From the NCBI RefSeq assembly GCF_004331645.1, contig NZ_SJSK01000002.1:124001-188000 (forward strand): DNA of 64,000 bases, written 5' to 3'. The notes under the pieces were generated by a model that saw nothing but the letters and a program-made list of their open reading frames with translations, had not been told where the DNA came from and searched no databases. Both the position numbers and the translations under genes were made by a program. The stretch comes from Pedobacter frigiditerrae (GTDB taxonomy: Bacteria > Bacteroidota > Bacteroidia > Sphingobacteriales > Sphingobacteriaceae). Shown one piece after another: positions 1-8,707 of this stretch; within the stretch, counting starts at the first letter, position 1; every line of letters starts with the position of its first letter.

Positions 1-1
1 C

Positions 2-985
2 ATCAATGCCATAGCAGATAATAAAGAAGGTTTAGATGAACACTTGCAAACTTGGCTGGCTCGTGAGTTTGGCAAGAAAAATGCAGTAGCACTAAGTGCA
101 GTAATGAATGAGTATTATCGTTTGGCATACATCCGCAAACCAGAATTCATGGGCAATACCCGTACAGAAGAAACCAACCCTAAGTTTAAGGAAATTGCCG
201 ATCTACCTTGGAGTGAAATAGAAATCAAAAATCGCATTGCAGCTTATGATAGAATTGCGGAAAAAGTAATTCAGCTTTCAAAAACAATAGCTCCAGAAAA
301 ACAAGATGCTTGGTTTCAGTTGGTAGAATATCCTGTTCGTGGTGCTGCCGAAATGAACAAAAAACATCTCTATGGTCAATTAGCAAGACATGGTTTGACA
401 CAATGGACACAGAGTGATGCAGCTTTTGACCGGATACAAACACTCACCCAACGATATAATTCATTAGCTGGTGGCAAATGGAAAAACATGATGAATGCTA
501 GCCCTCGCAACCTTGCTGATTTCCTGAAAATACCACATATAAAAGCAGAGAAGCCATTACCCTTACTTCGAAAACCACTAGCATTGTTTAATGGAACTCA
601 ATATGTTAAGTTCTCTGGAGCGAAACCCATTGCCCACGGATTAGGTTACGAGCAAGGTGCTATAAGTTTAAAAAAAGGTGAAATGGTTGAGTATTCATTC
701 GATAATTCAAATACTGATTCTCTATCAATTGAAGTAAACTTAGCCCCTAACCATCCTGTAGAAAGCAAATTGATTCGCTATGAGATTTTTGTAGATGGAC
801 AATCTTTACAAGTAGTAGACTACCATACATCAGACAGAAATGAAGAATGGAAAGTTAATGTATTAACCAATCAAGCTAAACGCATTACCAAAACAAAGCT
901 TAAAAATGCTGGTGGCGAGCATAAAATAGCCATAAAAGCCATAGATGAAGGTGTAGTTTTGGATCAGATTAAAATTTGGAATTGA
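2..985 (+). CDS. GH115 alpha-glucuronidase, C-terminal part (5' truncated by window edge)
   Basis: The frame is open from base 2, so the true start lies left of the window; 327 residues are visible and the gene ends in TGA at 983-985. GH115 enzymes remove (4-O-methyl-)glucuronic acid side chains from xylan. The first ~180 visible residues are helical and match the middle/C-terminal helical region of GH115 (LAREFG, the YYRLAYIRKPEFMG stretch). The last ~130 residues form the beta-sandwich C-terminal domain of the family (LAPNHPVES, then EWKVNV, then the GEHKIAIKAIDEGVVLDQIKIW ending, seen over about 110 residues). The gene is on the opposite strand and ~11 kb from the 12.5-41 kb polysaccharide locus, but the substrate fits the GH10 xylanase there. 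The family call is confident; the catalytic core is outside the window. Confidence 0.85.
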   Translation: MNAIADNKEGLDEHLQTWLAREFGKKNAVALSAVMNEYYRLAYIRKPEFMGNTRTEETNPKFKEIADLPWSEIEIKNRIAAYDRIAEKVIQLSKTIAPEKQDAWFQLVEYPVRGAAEMNKKHLYGQLARHGLTQWTQSDAAFDRIQTLTQRYNSLAGGKWKNMMNASPRNLADFLKIPHIKAEKPLPLLRKPLALFNGTQYVKFSGAKPIAHGLGYEQGAISLKKGEMVEYSFDNSNTDSLSIEVNLAPNHPVESKLIRYEIFVDGQSLQVVDYHTSDRNEEWKVNVLTNQAKRITKTKLKNAGGEHKIAIKAIDEGVVLDQIKIWN

Positions 986-994
986 TTTAAGGAT

Positions 995-1091
995 CGTCAT
1001 ATCGACCGCAGCGAAGCGAGGAGATATCCGCTACACATAGGTTTAATCAATAGATGCGGACCAATAGATATCTCCCATCGTCGATATGACG
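995..1091. repeat. REP-like palindromic element 1
   Basis: Perfect 12-bp outer arms (CGTCATATCGAC at 995-1006, GTCGATATGACG at 1080-1091) enclose inner arms GGAGATAT (1020-1027) and ATATCTCC (1068-1075). The unit resembles the common Bacteroidota intergenic repeat of the form TCGACCGnAGCGAAGCG-GGAGAnAT. It lies just after the GH115 gene and could end or stabilise its transcript. Confidence 0.75.
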
Positions 1092-1103
1092 CTCACAACA
1101 TCT

Positions 1104-1184
1104 CGTATATCGACCGAAGAGTAGTCACGAGAGATCTATTAATTAAAATAGTTAAAATAGATCTCTCCTATCGTCGGAGATGAC
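1104..1184. repeat. REP-like palindromic element 2
   Basis: This is a second copy of the same repeat class, 12 bp after the first. It has a perfect 12-bp stem (GAGAGATCTATT at 1129-1140, AATAGATCTCTC at 1156-1167) and degenerate outer arms carrying the TCGACCGA and TCGTCGGAGATGACG hallmarks of element 1. It sits between the convergent GH115 gene and the DUF5107 remnant. Confidence 0.7.
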
Positions 1185-1240
1185 GTAGATTTAATTCCTC
1201 TGCTGGCTTTCTCACCTGCCAAAACTCTATCCTATTCCTA

Positions 1241-1858
1241 TCAAACAAATGCTAAAAACTCTTGGTCATATCCCAGCAAACACAAATGACTTATCGCCCC
1301 AAAATGCATGGAATCTTCTTCTATAATTTTGTTAAATAATGAAATAGCTTCCTCTTTTTTACCCAGTCCCATTAATCCAAGGGCAGTCATATAAAAACAA
1401 TGTAATTGATTGCGCAAATTCATGTCATCATCAAACACCAATAAATTAGGCAGAGACACGGCAAAATAATCTAGTACAACTTTGTCGTTTTGATGAATTG
1501 TTCCATAAGCAATTAAACTATCGAAGATCGCCTTTGCATTTGCCTCCCCACCTAACTTAAGCCAAGCCAATCCTTGATAGAATATTTTATCTGGTTGTTG
1601 ATCATTATAGAACATAGCCGCACCCAATTCTGTACTACCTTCAGTAGATTTCACAAAATAATGCGGAGCATCTTCATGCTTGCCTAAACCTTCATGAGCT
1701 ACACCTAACCAATAAAAGATATCATTTTCTGCAGCACTATATAACTTCCCTTCCCCAAGGTTATGAGGATAAGCGTGTGCCCTATTTAATATTCCAATGG
1801 CCAACTCAAAGTTACCTGCGGTAATCTCCTGTTTAGCCCATTCTACCTGAGCAAACAA
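1241..1858 (-). pseudogene. C-terminal remnant of a DUF5107/TPR protein
   Basis: The 205 residues resemble only the C-terminal tetratricopeptide part of DUF5107 proteins, which are normally around 1,000 residues or more: HNLGEGKL, NDIFYWLG, AMFYNDQQPDKIFYQGLA, YFAVSLPNLLVFDDDMNLRN, then HFGAISHL. The only start is a TTG; reading upstream in the same frame gives TAA and TAG stops within 20 bases, and nothing further upstream resembles the missing N-terminus. I read it as the surviving 3' end of a deleted gene. DUF5107 proteins are often encoded near carbohydrate-degradation genes, which agrees with the neighbouring GH115. A short stand-alone TPR protein is possible but less likely. Confidence 0.6.
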
Positions 1859-1971
1859 ATATTGACCATATTATGTTTCCTAGTAATTTTTGTATCTTAG
1901 TATAACAATGTAATTATTGTATCCGAGCTTATTCAAAGCATTTTCATTTCCCTTAATTTGAATCCATCAAG

Positions 1972-2022
1972 TCCAAGTCAAATCCAAGTTATATCCAAGT
2001 TATATCCAAGTCATATCCAACC
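1972..2022. repeat. 11-bp tandem repeat (TCCAAGTYAWA, 4.6 copies)
   Basis: Consecutive 11-bp units start at 1972, 1983, 1994, 2005 and 2016 (partial). The two middle copies are identical, TCCAAGTTATA; the outer ones differ at one or two positions. A similar 11-bp array with a TCCAA core is at 41860-41892. Confidence 0.8.
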
Positions 2023-2532
2023 TTCCGCTATTCTCTATCCCATCCCTATTGCACTCCTATCCCAATGCTACCCTATGATACTTGCTTCCGACCTTATTCT
2101 TAGCGATTAAAGTATGACTATGAGATACAAGGATAGGTATGCTATAGGTATCGAAGCATGGTGCAGGAAACAAGGAAGGGTTAATAGACGGCCTACGCTG
2201 GGGGTAATAAGTATTGACGATAATTCACTTTCTGCTGGCGCCCCATCAGCAAAGATTATTTACTGAACAGCTAACCTATTTCCTAAAGAATAGGAGTGAA
2301 TTTTCACCTTCATTAGTTTCAAGTATCGATTTCCGAAGACCTATATTTCCCTAATAGTTATGTCATTATTAATTTATAGTAGAAGTATTTTCTTAACACT
2401 GGTTAAATCGGCTAGGCATCTATATGTTTTCTCCCACATTCCTCCCAGATTCCTTCGGAGAATCGGCCTTTAAAGGAACGTTTCTCGAACAACTCTGGGA
2501 GAAGTCTCGAACGAAGCTAAATCGAAACCGTT

Positions 2533-2564
2533 CAAATCAGGTCAATGCCATCCAAATCAGGTCA
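2533..2564. repeat. Paired 12-bp direct repeat, 20-bp period
   Basis: CAAATCAGGTCA occurs at 2533-2544 and again at 2553-2564. A period of 20 bp puts both copies on about the same DNA face, as in tandem operator sites. The repeat is ~150 bp upstream of the lipoprotein start at 2712. A regulatory role is inference. Confidence 0.4.
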
Positions 2565-2711
2565 CCACTTATTGCAACGATATAATCTTTGTTTTTTCAC
2601 ACTATTTTCGTTTCAGCAAAGCAGAAAAAATAATATTCAAAGAGGGGTAACAATTTTGGCAATGACTTGATATCTATCAAAACAATCATTGTTAACCTTA
2701 AAAAAACAGAC

Positions 2712-3266
2712 ATGGAAAAATTTATTAAAATCACCAGCCTTTTAAGCCTTGCGCTTGTTACCTTTTTTGCTTGCAAAAAAGATGTAACCGAAGTAAAACA
2801 AGAAGATAGATTTTCAGTTGACCTAAAAGTAGCATCTGCTAAAGGTTCAGAAAATGCAGTAATCATTGGTACCAAGGCAGAACTAAAAGCTGCATTAACA
2901 GCAAGTGAAAAACCTATTTTCCTTAAAAAAATAGCTACGGCAAACAATGTATTTATTCCCATTGAAGATGAAGGGCCTGATCCCGTAGATCCGGGTCAGT
3001 TATGTTGGGATGAAATAAACGCTTATTACAATGCTCATATTGCGGGATGGCAACAAGCAGCTAACCAAAATTGTACTAACGTGATGGTTTGCTTAACCTG
3101 TCCTAATGCTGGTGGTGGCTTGTACGTGATGTACGTTATTCGTCCTACCTCGCCCAAATGCAATGTACTAGAAGCCTTTGAAGCACAATTTAGCCTAGCT
3201 GCATTTAACTTTGGTAATGGAGAACTAGAAAGCGAAGCTGTAGCAACCCATATTAAAAGAAAGTAA
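2712..3266 (+). CDS. Hypothetical lipoprotein, cysteine-containing
   Basis: I do not recognise the family. The chosen ATG at 2712 starts a lipoprotein signal (MEKFIKITSLLSLALVTFFAC) with lipobox Cys at residue 21; a further in-frame upstream extension would bury this signal. The 184-residue product has a mature part with an acidic linker (about residues 80-95, EDEGPDPVDPG) and then a Cys-containing region (CWDEINAYYNAHIAGWQ, then NCTNVMVCLTCPNAGGG) with a Tyr-rich tail. The cysteines are too widely and irregularly spaced for a knottin. It is monocistronic, followed by a strong hairpin. The likely location is the periplasmic or outer face of a membrane. Confidence 0.75.
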   Translation: MEKFIKITSLLSLALVTFFACKKDVTEVKQEDRFSVDLKVASAKGSENAVIIGTKAELKAALTASEKPIFLKKIATANNVFIPIEDEGPDPVDPGQLCWDEINAYYNAHIAGWQQAANQNCTNVMVCLTCPNAGGGLYVMYVIRPTSPKCNVLEAFEAQFSLAAFNFGNGELESEAVATHIKRK

Positions 3267-3300
3267 ATTATAAGTTTAAATAAAAGCTAAACATATCAAT

Positions 3301-3336
3301 ACCAAAAGGTGCAAGCAAATGCCTGCACCTTTTGGT
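3301..3336. terminator. Perfect 13-bp hairpin between convergent genes
   Basis: ACCAAAAGGTGCA (3301-3313) and TGCACCTTTTGGT (3324-3336) pair perfectly around a 10-base loop. It lies between the ends of the lipoprotein gene (+) and the S41 peptidase gene (-), so it could serve both directions. There is no long U-tract. Confidence 0.65.
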
Positions 3337-3368
3337 ATAAAAATAAACCTAAAAAATTATTTATCACA

Positions 3369-5165
3369 TTACTTCCCTTCCTTAATATATTTCAAGGCTC
3401 TTTGTAGCTGTGCATCTTCTATCCCCATCAAATCCTTAGCAGATGGCTTAAAATAAATATCTGGTATAATGCCAACCCGTTGTGTTTCCCGTCCGCTGGG
3501 ATAAAAGATACCATTGCCAGTAAAGCTAAAGCGATACCCCCCAGGCAAGGTCAATCTCTTTAAATCGCCATCGGCTCCGGCGGTTTGGCTACCGATAATG
3601 GTAGTATTGTTGTTCAACTGGCTTAACATCATGGTAAACCACTCGCCCATGCTTTGGGTCTCTTCATTGGTTAAAATAATAATCTTGCCGGTATATAATG
3701 TCCCCATGGGTTTAGTGCCATCCTTAGCTACATACATATAGTTTTCAATTCCTTCTCTATGGATGAAAACTCCGGGGTTCTTAAGGTCTGCCGCATAATA
3801 ACGGGCAAAGGCAAAAGGTTCTTTACCCAATAGCAAGGGTAAATAGTAACTAAAAAAACCTGGGCCTTGTGGGTATTTTCTCATGTCAACAATAATGGCC
3901 TTTTTACTTTTCAGCTCGGCTGATAGTTGTGCAAGGTCTTTATCTTCCGGAAAATCTTTATCAAAAAGATAACCAGCTCTAATCAAAGTAATATCATTAC
4001 CTATATTTTCTCTGCCTTTGATAGTTTTCTCTTTTGCCCTTTTTTGCACAATGTCATTCTCAATCAGTTTCGTGATTTGTTTGTTTTGACGATCCAACAT
4101 CATAAGTTTTAGGTTCAGGCAAGCTTTATCTCTTTTTACCTTCATATTTAAAGTCTCTCCTTGTATATTGCTGAAGGCAAAAGTATCTCCCCTGTTATTA
4201 TCAGATGTACTTAATTCTCTATACTTAACGGCATTGTTAGAGGCAGGTAGCAAGACAGCTCTTTCTTTAAGCCATTGGGCTACCTTGATTCCATTAATAG
4301 CAATAATCTCATCGCCAATTTTCAGCGCACTGTTTGTTGCCAAAGAATCGTTTAAGAATTTTTTAATGACAATGCCCCCTGCCTGTGCCTTATAATCAAA
4401 GGGCGGATAATACCGTACATTAAAAATAACATTGGTCATTTTCATATTTCCGCTTTCCATAAACTCTACCGCATGGGTGTCATTAATAGCAACGGCTAGC
4501 ATGAGTACACTTTTCTCATAACTGGTTCTGTTGTTTATCTCTCTAAAAACTGGCACCATTTCCATTAAAACCTTTTTCCAGTCCCTATCCATCATGTACT
4601 TATAAGGAAACAGGTACTCGACCGCATTCCAGGCCTTGGCCAGGGTTAATAAATTCACTTCTTCTTGGTTAAAAGTATAGGTTGGGTAAGAAGCTTCGTT
4701 AGGGATATCGCTTTCATGCCATACAGCTGGAATATATTGGTGTTTACCAGTTAAATTAACATAATTAGATAAAGCAGTCAATTTTTGCCTCAATAGAACA
4801 GTGTATCTCTTGTCTTTAATCCAATTGTAATTAACATTTTTAAGCAGGTATTGGTAGCTATTGTAGCCATGGCCTTTTGTTGGCAATGAAACATCAATAT
4901 CCCCTATCATTCTTAACATCAATTGGTTAAATTGTTTTTCATTGGCGTTCGTAACTGAATCTATCAATGTTAGAAACACCCGGTCTGCATTAAATTTACC
5001 AGTAATGCTTTTTTGCGATTTGTATTTAACCAAACCCCATATCTTAATAAATTGCCCAATATTCTGGTTTTGGGTTTTAATGTTAGCCTCTTGTGCACGT
5101 ACATTAGGCATATGTAACAATAGGCTGGCCAACAGCAATAAGAAGTAGTATTTAATTGTTTGCAT
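3369..5165 (-). CDS. Secreted S41-family peptidase with PDZ-like segment
   Basis: The 598-residue product is predicted to be a periplasmic serine protease of the tail-specific/C-terminal processing type. I start at the ATG at 5165, which gives the signal peptide MQTIKYYFLLLLASLLLHMPNVRAQ; the longer frame adds 12 unrelated residues. A PDZ-like stretch (GGIVIKKFLNDSLATNSALKIGDEIIAING) lies near residues 265-300. The C-terminal third carries the S41 core: an AIIVDMRKYPQG strand, IILTNEETQSMGEWF holding the probable nucleophile Ser, and GSQTAGADGD. The gene diverges from a LytS-type kinase gene 200 bp away, so the two may share a control region. The substrate is unknown. Confidence 0.85.
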   Translation of the reverse strand: MQTIKYYFLLLLASLLLHMPNVRAQEANIKTQNQNIGQFIKIWGLVKYKSQKSITGKFNADRVFLTLIDSVTNANEKQFNQLMLRMIGDIDVSLPTKGHGYNSYQYLLKNVNYNWIKDKRYTVLLRQKLTALSNYVNLTGKHQYIPAVWHESDIPNEASYPTYTFNQEEVNLLTLAKAWNAVEYLFPYKYMMDRDWKKVLMEMVPVFREINNRTSYEKSVLMLAVAINDTHAVEFMESGNMKMTNVIFNVRYYPPFDYKAQAGGIVIKKFLNDSLATNSALKIGDEIIAINGIKVAQWLKERAVLLPASNNAVKYRELSTSDNNRGDTFAFSNIQGETLNMKVKRDKACLNLKLMMLDRQNKQITKLIENDIVQKRAKEKTIKGRENIGNDITLIRAGYLFDKDFPEDKDLAQLSAELKSKKAIIVDMRKYPQGPGFFSYYLPLLLGKEPFAFARYYAADLKNPGVFIHREGIENYMYVAKDGTKPMGTLYTGKIIILTNEETQSMGEWFTMMLSQLNNNTTIIGSQTAGADGDLKRLTLPGGYRFSFTGNGIFYPSGRETQRVGIIPDIYFKPSAKDLMGIEDAQLQRALKYIKEGK

Positions 5166-5364
5166 GATTTTTTGTTTAACTGCCCAAATGTGCCCTTTCA
5201 AAATAGCTGCTCAAAAAGCGATTGACCAACGCCATGCTTTTATTGACAAGGTCTAATTAGTTAAAAAATAAATCATGTGTAGCCATTTACCAATCTTGTC
5301 AATAAAATTTACCATTTGGTGTATTCTTTTTCTTGTGGGGCTTAATTTAACCTACTTTTAAAAC

Positions 5365-6408
5365 ATGAACAAACGATTATTAGGCTATCTACATATTGGC
5401 TACTGGGTATTGGTATTCATGCAGGTATTGATGGTGGCCCTAGGCACCGGCGTTTTGGGCACACATTTCGACTGGCACTTGTTTCTCTCCATTGTATTGC
5501 CAGTTAAGGCATTACAAATTGCCTGTTCGGCCTTGTTTTTCTATGTTAACTATCTTTTGTTGGTTCCCTATTTTTTAAAAAGAGGAAACATTGTTAAATA
5601 CATACTTTCGTTGTTGGGTTGCCTTTTTGCATTTAGCCCACTCTATTACCTCATGGAGCAAATTGTGTATCCATTAATTGGCTGGAAAAGCTATAACCTG
5701 GACCTAGATTTCTTTTTTGCTTTTATAGTTACCTTAGGCGCTAACTTTTTGAATATATTTTTAGGGTTATTGCTAAGTTACCTAATGGATTGGCGCAACA
5801 TCCGTGCAGAAAAAGAAGTGGCAGAAAAAGAACAGCTCAAAACCGAACTTGCATTTTTAAAATCGCAGGTAAACCCACATTACCTATTCAATACCATTAA
5901 TGATATCTATTCGCTTACCCAACAGCAATCTGAAGAAGCACCCGCTGCATTACTGAAGCTTTCTGAACTGCTACGCTACATGTTAAGGGAAAGTGATGAT
6001 CCTTACGTACCATTGATAAACGAAATAGATTACCTTAACAATGTGATAGACCTACAAAAAATTGGACAGAAAGGACAATCATACATCAATTTTAAGGTGG
6101 TAGGCAAAATAGACCAGCAAAAGATTGCGCCATTGATCTTGATCAATTTTATAGAGAATGCCTTTAAGCACGGCGTTTTTAAAGACAGTGAAGCACCCAT
6201 CCAAATTTTAATTGCTATTGATGTGCAGGCTTTTCATTTGCATATTCGCAACAAGGTTAATACACATAAAAAAGACAGAACCGGCGGCATTGGTTTAGTT
6301 AATGTGCAAAGGCGTTTGGCACTGATTTACCCGAACAGGCATACGCTTTTAATTGACCAACAAACTGATACCTTTATTGTTGATTTAAAAATTGACCTTT
6401 ATGATTAG
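5365..6408 (+). CDS. LytS/YehU-type sensor histidine kinase
   Basis: The protein has four hydrophobic segments in residues ~12-140, a short coiled coil (AEKEVAEKEQLKTELAFLK), then the His_kinase domain (PF06580 type) with the phospho-acceptor region QVNPHYLFN (His172) and an HATPase_c-like end with N-box IENAFKHG and glycine motif GGIGLVNVQRR. It autophosphorylates on His and passes phosphate to the LytTR regulator, whose ATG overlaps the end of this gene by 8 bp, indicating translational coupling. No extracellular sensor domain is visible beyond the membrane helices, so the signal cannot be guessed. Confidence 0.93.
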   Translation: MNKRLLGYLHIGYWVLVFMQVLMVALGTGVLGTHFDWHLFLSIVLPVKALQIACSALFFYVNYLLLVPYFLKRGNIVKYILSLLGCLFAFSPLYYLMEQIVYPLIGWKSYNLDLDFFFAFIVTLGANFLNIFLGLLLSYLMDWRNIRAEKEVAEKEQLKTELAFLKSQVNPHYLFNTINDIYSLTQQQSEEAPAALLKLSELLRYMLRESDDPYVPLINEIDYLNNVIDLQKIGQKGQSYINFKVVGKIDQQKIAPLILINFIENAFKHGVFKDSEAPIQILIAIDVQAFHLHIRNKVNTHKKDRTGGIGLVNVQRRLALIYPNRHTLLIDQQTDTFIVDLKIDLYD

Positions 6409-7120
6409 ATGCATCGTTGTAGATGATAAACCCTTAGCCATTGACGTTTTAAAGCATTATATCTCTAAAGCCCCATCACTCAGCTTAAGTTTTACCACTG
6501 TTAATCCATTAGAGGCTTTAAACAAGGTAATTGAAGGAGAGGTAGACCTGGTTTTTCTTGACATACAAATGCCCGAACTAAGCGGCTTGCAATTCATGAA
6601 AATTGTAAAAGGAAAGTGTTTGGTTGTGCTAACAACCGCCTATGCCCAATACGCATTAGAAGGTTTTGAGAATGATGCAGTTGATTATCTTTTAAAACCA
6701 GTATCGTTTGAGCGTTTTTATAAAGCTGTAGAAAAGGTACAGCTAATTTTAAACGGTTTGGCCGAAACAGCAAAACCAAGTACAACCGCTACCACAAAGG
6801 AAAAAGAGATAAGCCATATTTTTGTAAAAACAGAATACAAACTGGTTCGGGTTAATATATCAGATATTCTCTATATAGAGGGCTTACAGAACTATGTGAT
6901 GATTTATACGGCTACAGAGAAGATCACCAGCCTGCAAACCATGATCAAAACCGAAGAGCAGTTGCCTGCTCATCAGTTTATAAGAATCCATAAGTCATTC
7001 ATTGTAGCAATAAACAAGATTAACAGTGTTGAGCGAAACCGCGTAAGTATTGGCGATAAAACAATTGCATTGGGCGAAGTTTACCGCGAAGCCTTTTACA
7101 ATGCAATAGCGAATAATTAG
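6401..7120 (+). CDS. LytTR-family response regulator (partner of the upstream kinase)
   Basis: The product has 239 residues. A REC domain occupies residues 1-120 with acidic residues near 8-9, phospho-acceptor Asp54 in LVFLDIQMPEL, a Thr in LTTAYAQYALEGF and Lys in LLKPVSF. A LytTR DNA-binding domain occupies ~135-238 (VRVNISDILYIEGLQNYVMIYT, FIRIHKSFIVAINKI, LGEVYREAF). The ATG at 6401 is chosen because it begins the REC strand directly and overlaps the kinase stop codon; a TTG nine bases upstream is less likely. Targets are not evident; the S41 peptidase opposite is a candidate. Confidence 0.94.
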   Translation: MIRCIVVDDKPLAIDVLKHYISKAPSLSLSFTTVNPLEALNKVIEGEVDLVFLDIQMPELSGLQFMKIVKGKCLVVLTTAYAQYALEGFENDAVDYLLKPVSFERFYKAVEKVQLILNGLAETAKPSTTATTKEKEISHIFVKTEYKLVRVNISDILYIEGLQNYVMIYTATEKITSLQTMIKTEEQLPAHQFIRIHKSFIVAINKINSVERNRVSIGDKTIALGEVYREAFYNAIANN

Positions 7121-7505
7121 CCATTCTATTTTAGCCAAACGTGCTCACCATTCTAGTTAGCTTCCGTAAGTACAATCTGTGGTTTCTCTTTAAATAAAAC
7201 CAATTTACCTTAACACAAAATTATCTTCAAATACGGTTAGGCGTTTAGGGTTTAGTTGGTCTTTTATTGATTAGTTGCGAGATTGTACATTCATCATTGC
7301 TCTTTTGAGAACTTGGGGGGTATGCGTACCTATCTCAACAAAACGAGCCTTTTTTACCCAAACTAAACAGGGCGATAATGCCTATTGATATGGCTTGGCA
7401 AACATTCTGTTTTTGGTATGGTATTTCTATAATTAGTGTCACAGTGCAAGCAATTTATAAGCACAAATAGAAATTAACCAGGTACATCAATAAAAAAACA
7501 ACCTC
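7121..7505. other. Gene-free stretch upstream of the BON gene
   Basis: The 385 bases hold no convincing coding frame, no hairpin of note and no clear match to the TTTG / TAnnTTTG promoter. It presumably contains the promoter of the BON-SH3 pair. Confidence 0.5.
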
Positions 7506-7838
7506 ATGAAAAACATCACTAAACATTTGCTGTTCGCCGCAATCGGCTTTTCGGCTATCACCTTCCAGTCATGCAAGGGCAAAAACAAAGACACAAAGGA
7601 TGCGATAGTTAATATTGACAGCCCTGCAACTGCACCTGTACAAATAGCGATAGATGACGAATTAACCAACAAGGCAAAGGATGCCATTAAAGACTTTAAT
7701 GGAGTAAGCGCAACAGTTGCCAATGGAGAGATTACCTTAACTGGTAACATAAAACGCGACAAATTGCAAACACTGATGCAAACGATAAATGCTTTGCACG
7801 CTAAAAAAATTAACAACAAGCTAACCATAACAAACTAG
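7506..7838 (+). CDS. BON-domain lipoprotein
   Basis: The product has 110 residues with a lipoprotein signal ending in the lipobox TFQSC (Cys23), then a short charged linker and a BON domain at ~45-110 (DELTNKAKDAIKDFNGVSA, VANGEITLTGNIKRD). BON domains bind membranes or phospholipids and often occur in stress-related envelope proteins. The gene is four bases upstream of an SH3-domain gene, so the two probably form an operon. The exact function is unknown. Confidence 0.85.
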   Translation: MKNITKHLLFAAIGFSAITFQSCKGKNKDTKDAIVNIDSPATAPVQIAIDDELTNKAKDAIKDFNGVSATVANGEITLTGNIKRDKLQTLMQTINALHAKKINNKLTITN

Positions 7839-7842
7839 CACA

Positions 7843-8259
7843 ATGGCATTACAGGAAAAATATGGCGAGCTTATTTCGGCAGCCAAACACGGCGGAATTA
7901 CTGATTTACAGGTACGTGAACAAGACAATGTACTTTATATAGATGGCAGTACCGCCAGTGGCGAACTTAAGGATTCGTTATGGAACATTTATAACAAGAT
8001 TGACCCAGACTATAGGACTGGAGATTTAATACTGAACATTGATGCAGCGGCAGCGGCAGGAACAAAGGCCAAGGTAACTACCGAATCTTCTAACCTTAAC
8101 ATTAGAAAAGGGCCTGGCACCGATCAGGAAATAGTGGGAAAGGCAGCACATGGGGAAATCATCAATGTGGTATCAAGAGCTAACGAACTATGGAGTTTAG
8201 TACGCACTGATAGTGGCAAGGAAGGCTATTGCTATAGCCAGTACCTTACACAAGTTTAA
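7843..8259 (+). CDS. BON-like/SH3b two-domain protein
   Basis: The product has 138 residues and no signal peptide. The N-terminal half (KYGELISAAKHGGITDLQVREQDNVLYIDGSTASG) resembles the BON-like half of LysM/BON proteins; the C-terminal half (~80-138) is a bacterial SH3 (SH3b) domain with the signature SSNLNIRKGPGTDQEIVGKAAHGE and GYCYSQYL. SH3b domains bind peptidoglycan or protein ligands. The product pairs naturally with the BON lipoprotein immediately upstream. The lack of an export signal is odd for a wall-binding domain; it may be cytoplasmic or exported another way. Confidence 0.8.
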   Translation: MALQEKYGELISAAKHGGITDLQVREQDNVLYIDGSTASGELKDSLWNIYNKIDPDYRTGDLILNIDAAAAAGTKAKVTTESSNLNIRKGPGTDQEIVGKAAHGEIINVVSRANELWSLVRTDSGKEGYCYSQYLTQV

Positions 8260-8707
8260 GAAGAAATCATTACGCTGTTACTAGCGTGAGGTAGCTATAC
8301 GCAAGATTGGGCCTGGAGTTTGTGTTTTAAATTTTGGTTAATTTACAGGTCCAATTTTTGCGTTAAAACAAATTGTGTGGAACTTGATGGAGTCATTATT
8401 GTTAATGCTTCATTAGTTTGTTACCCTTTGTTTTAGCTAATGCAATGAGGTAGGGTTAGTTGTTTTTTGTGGAGACTATTTCTTTGGGCAAAAAGGTTTA
8501 TGCTTTATCTCATCTTAGGACTTTCAGACCTCCCGACTTTCATTTTCCATCTTACATCTTACCTCCAATCCCTATTCCCCCTCTTCCATTTCCCATTTTA
8601 CCTCTAACCAAACGCCCCTACAAATACCCACTTCTAGGTATTTTTTCATTCCCTATTTAAACTTAATTTTAGCTATTCATTAACATTGGTGGATTTAAAA
8701 TTTCGAT
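8260..8707. other. Gene-free stretch with pyrimidine-rich block
   Basis: About 8515-8650 is strongly C/T-rich with repeated short words (CCATTT, CTTAC, TTTCC), giving a low-complexity proline-rich reading that I do not accept as a gene. No terminator or consensus promoter was identified. Confidence 0.5.

Larger units (their letters stand above)
1859..2711. other. 853-base gene-free stretch with short repeats
   Basis: No convincing coding frame is present. The stretch holds an 11-bp tandem repeat (1972-2022), a CT-rich block with recurring CCTAT/CCCTA words (about 2035-2080), and a pair of 12-bp direct repeats at 2533-2544 and 2553-2564. It may include decayed remains of the deleted DUF5107 gene, but I see no recognisable protein trace. 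Confidence 0.6.

Noticed and set aside
1972..2022. CRISPR-like array
   Set aside because: The 11-bp units are contiguous with no spacers and no cas genes are in the window.
2597..2962. 121-residue minus-strand frame over the lipoprotein gene
   Set aside because: It overlaps the lipoprotein signal and coding region on the other strand and has no recognisable features.
5365..7120. Two-component pair as the regulator of the glycan locus
   Set aside because: LytS/LytTR pairs are not the hybrid two-component or SusR or ECF type that usually controls such loci, and the pair is separated by unrelated genes.
8460..8660. 66-residue proline-rich reading frame on the plus strand
   Set aside because: It comes from a pyrimidine-rich block with low-complexity composition, and no family or signal is visible.
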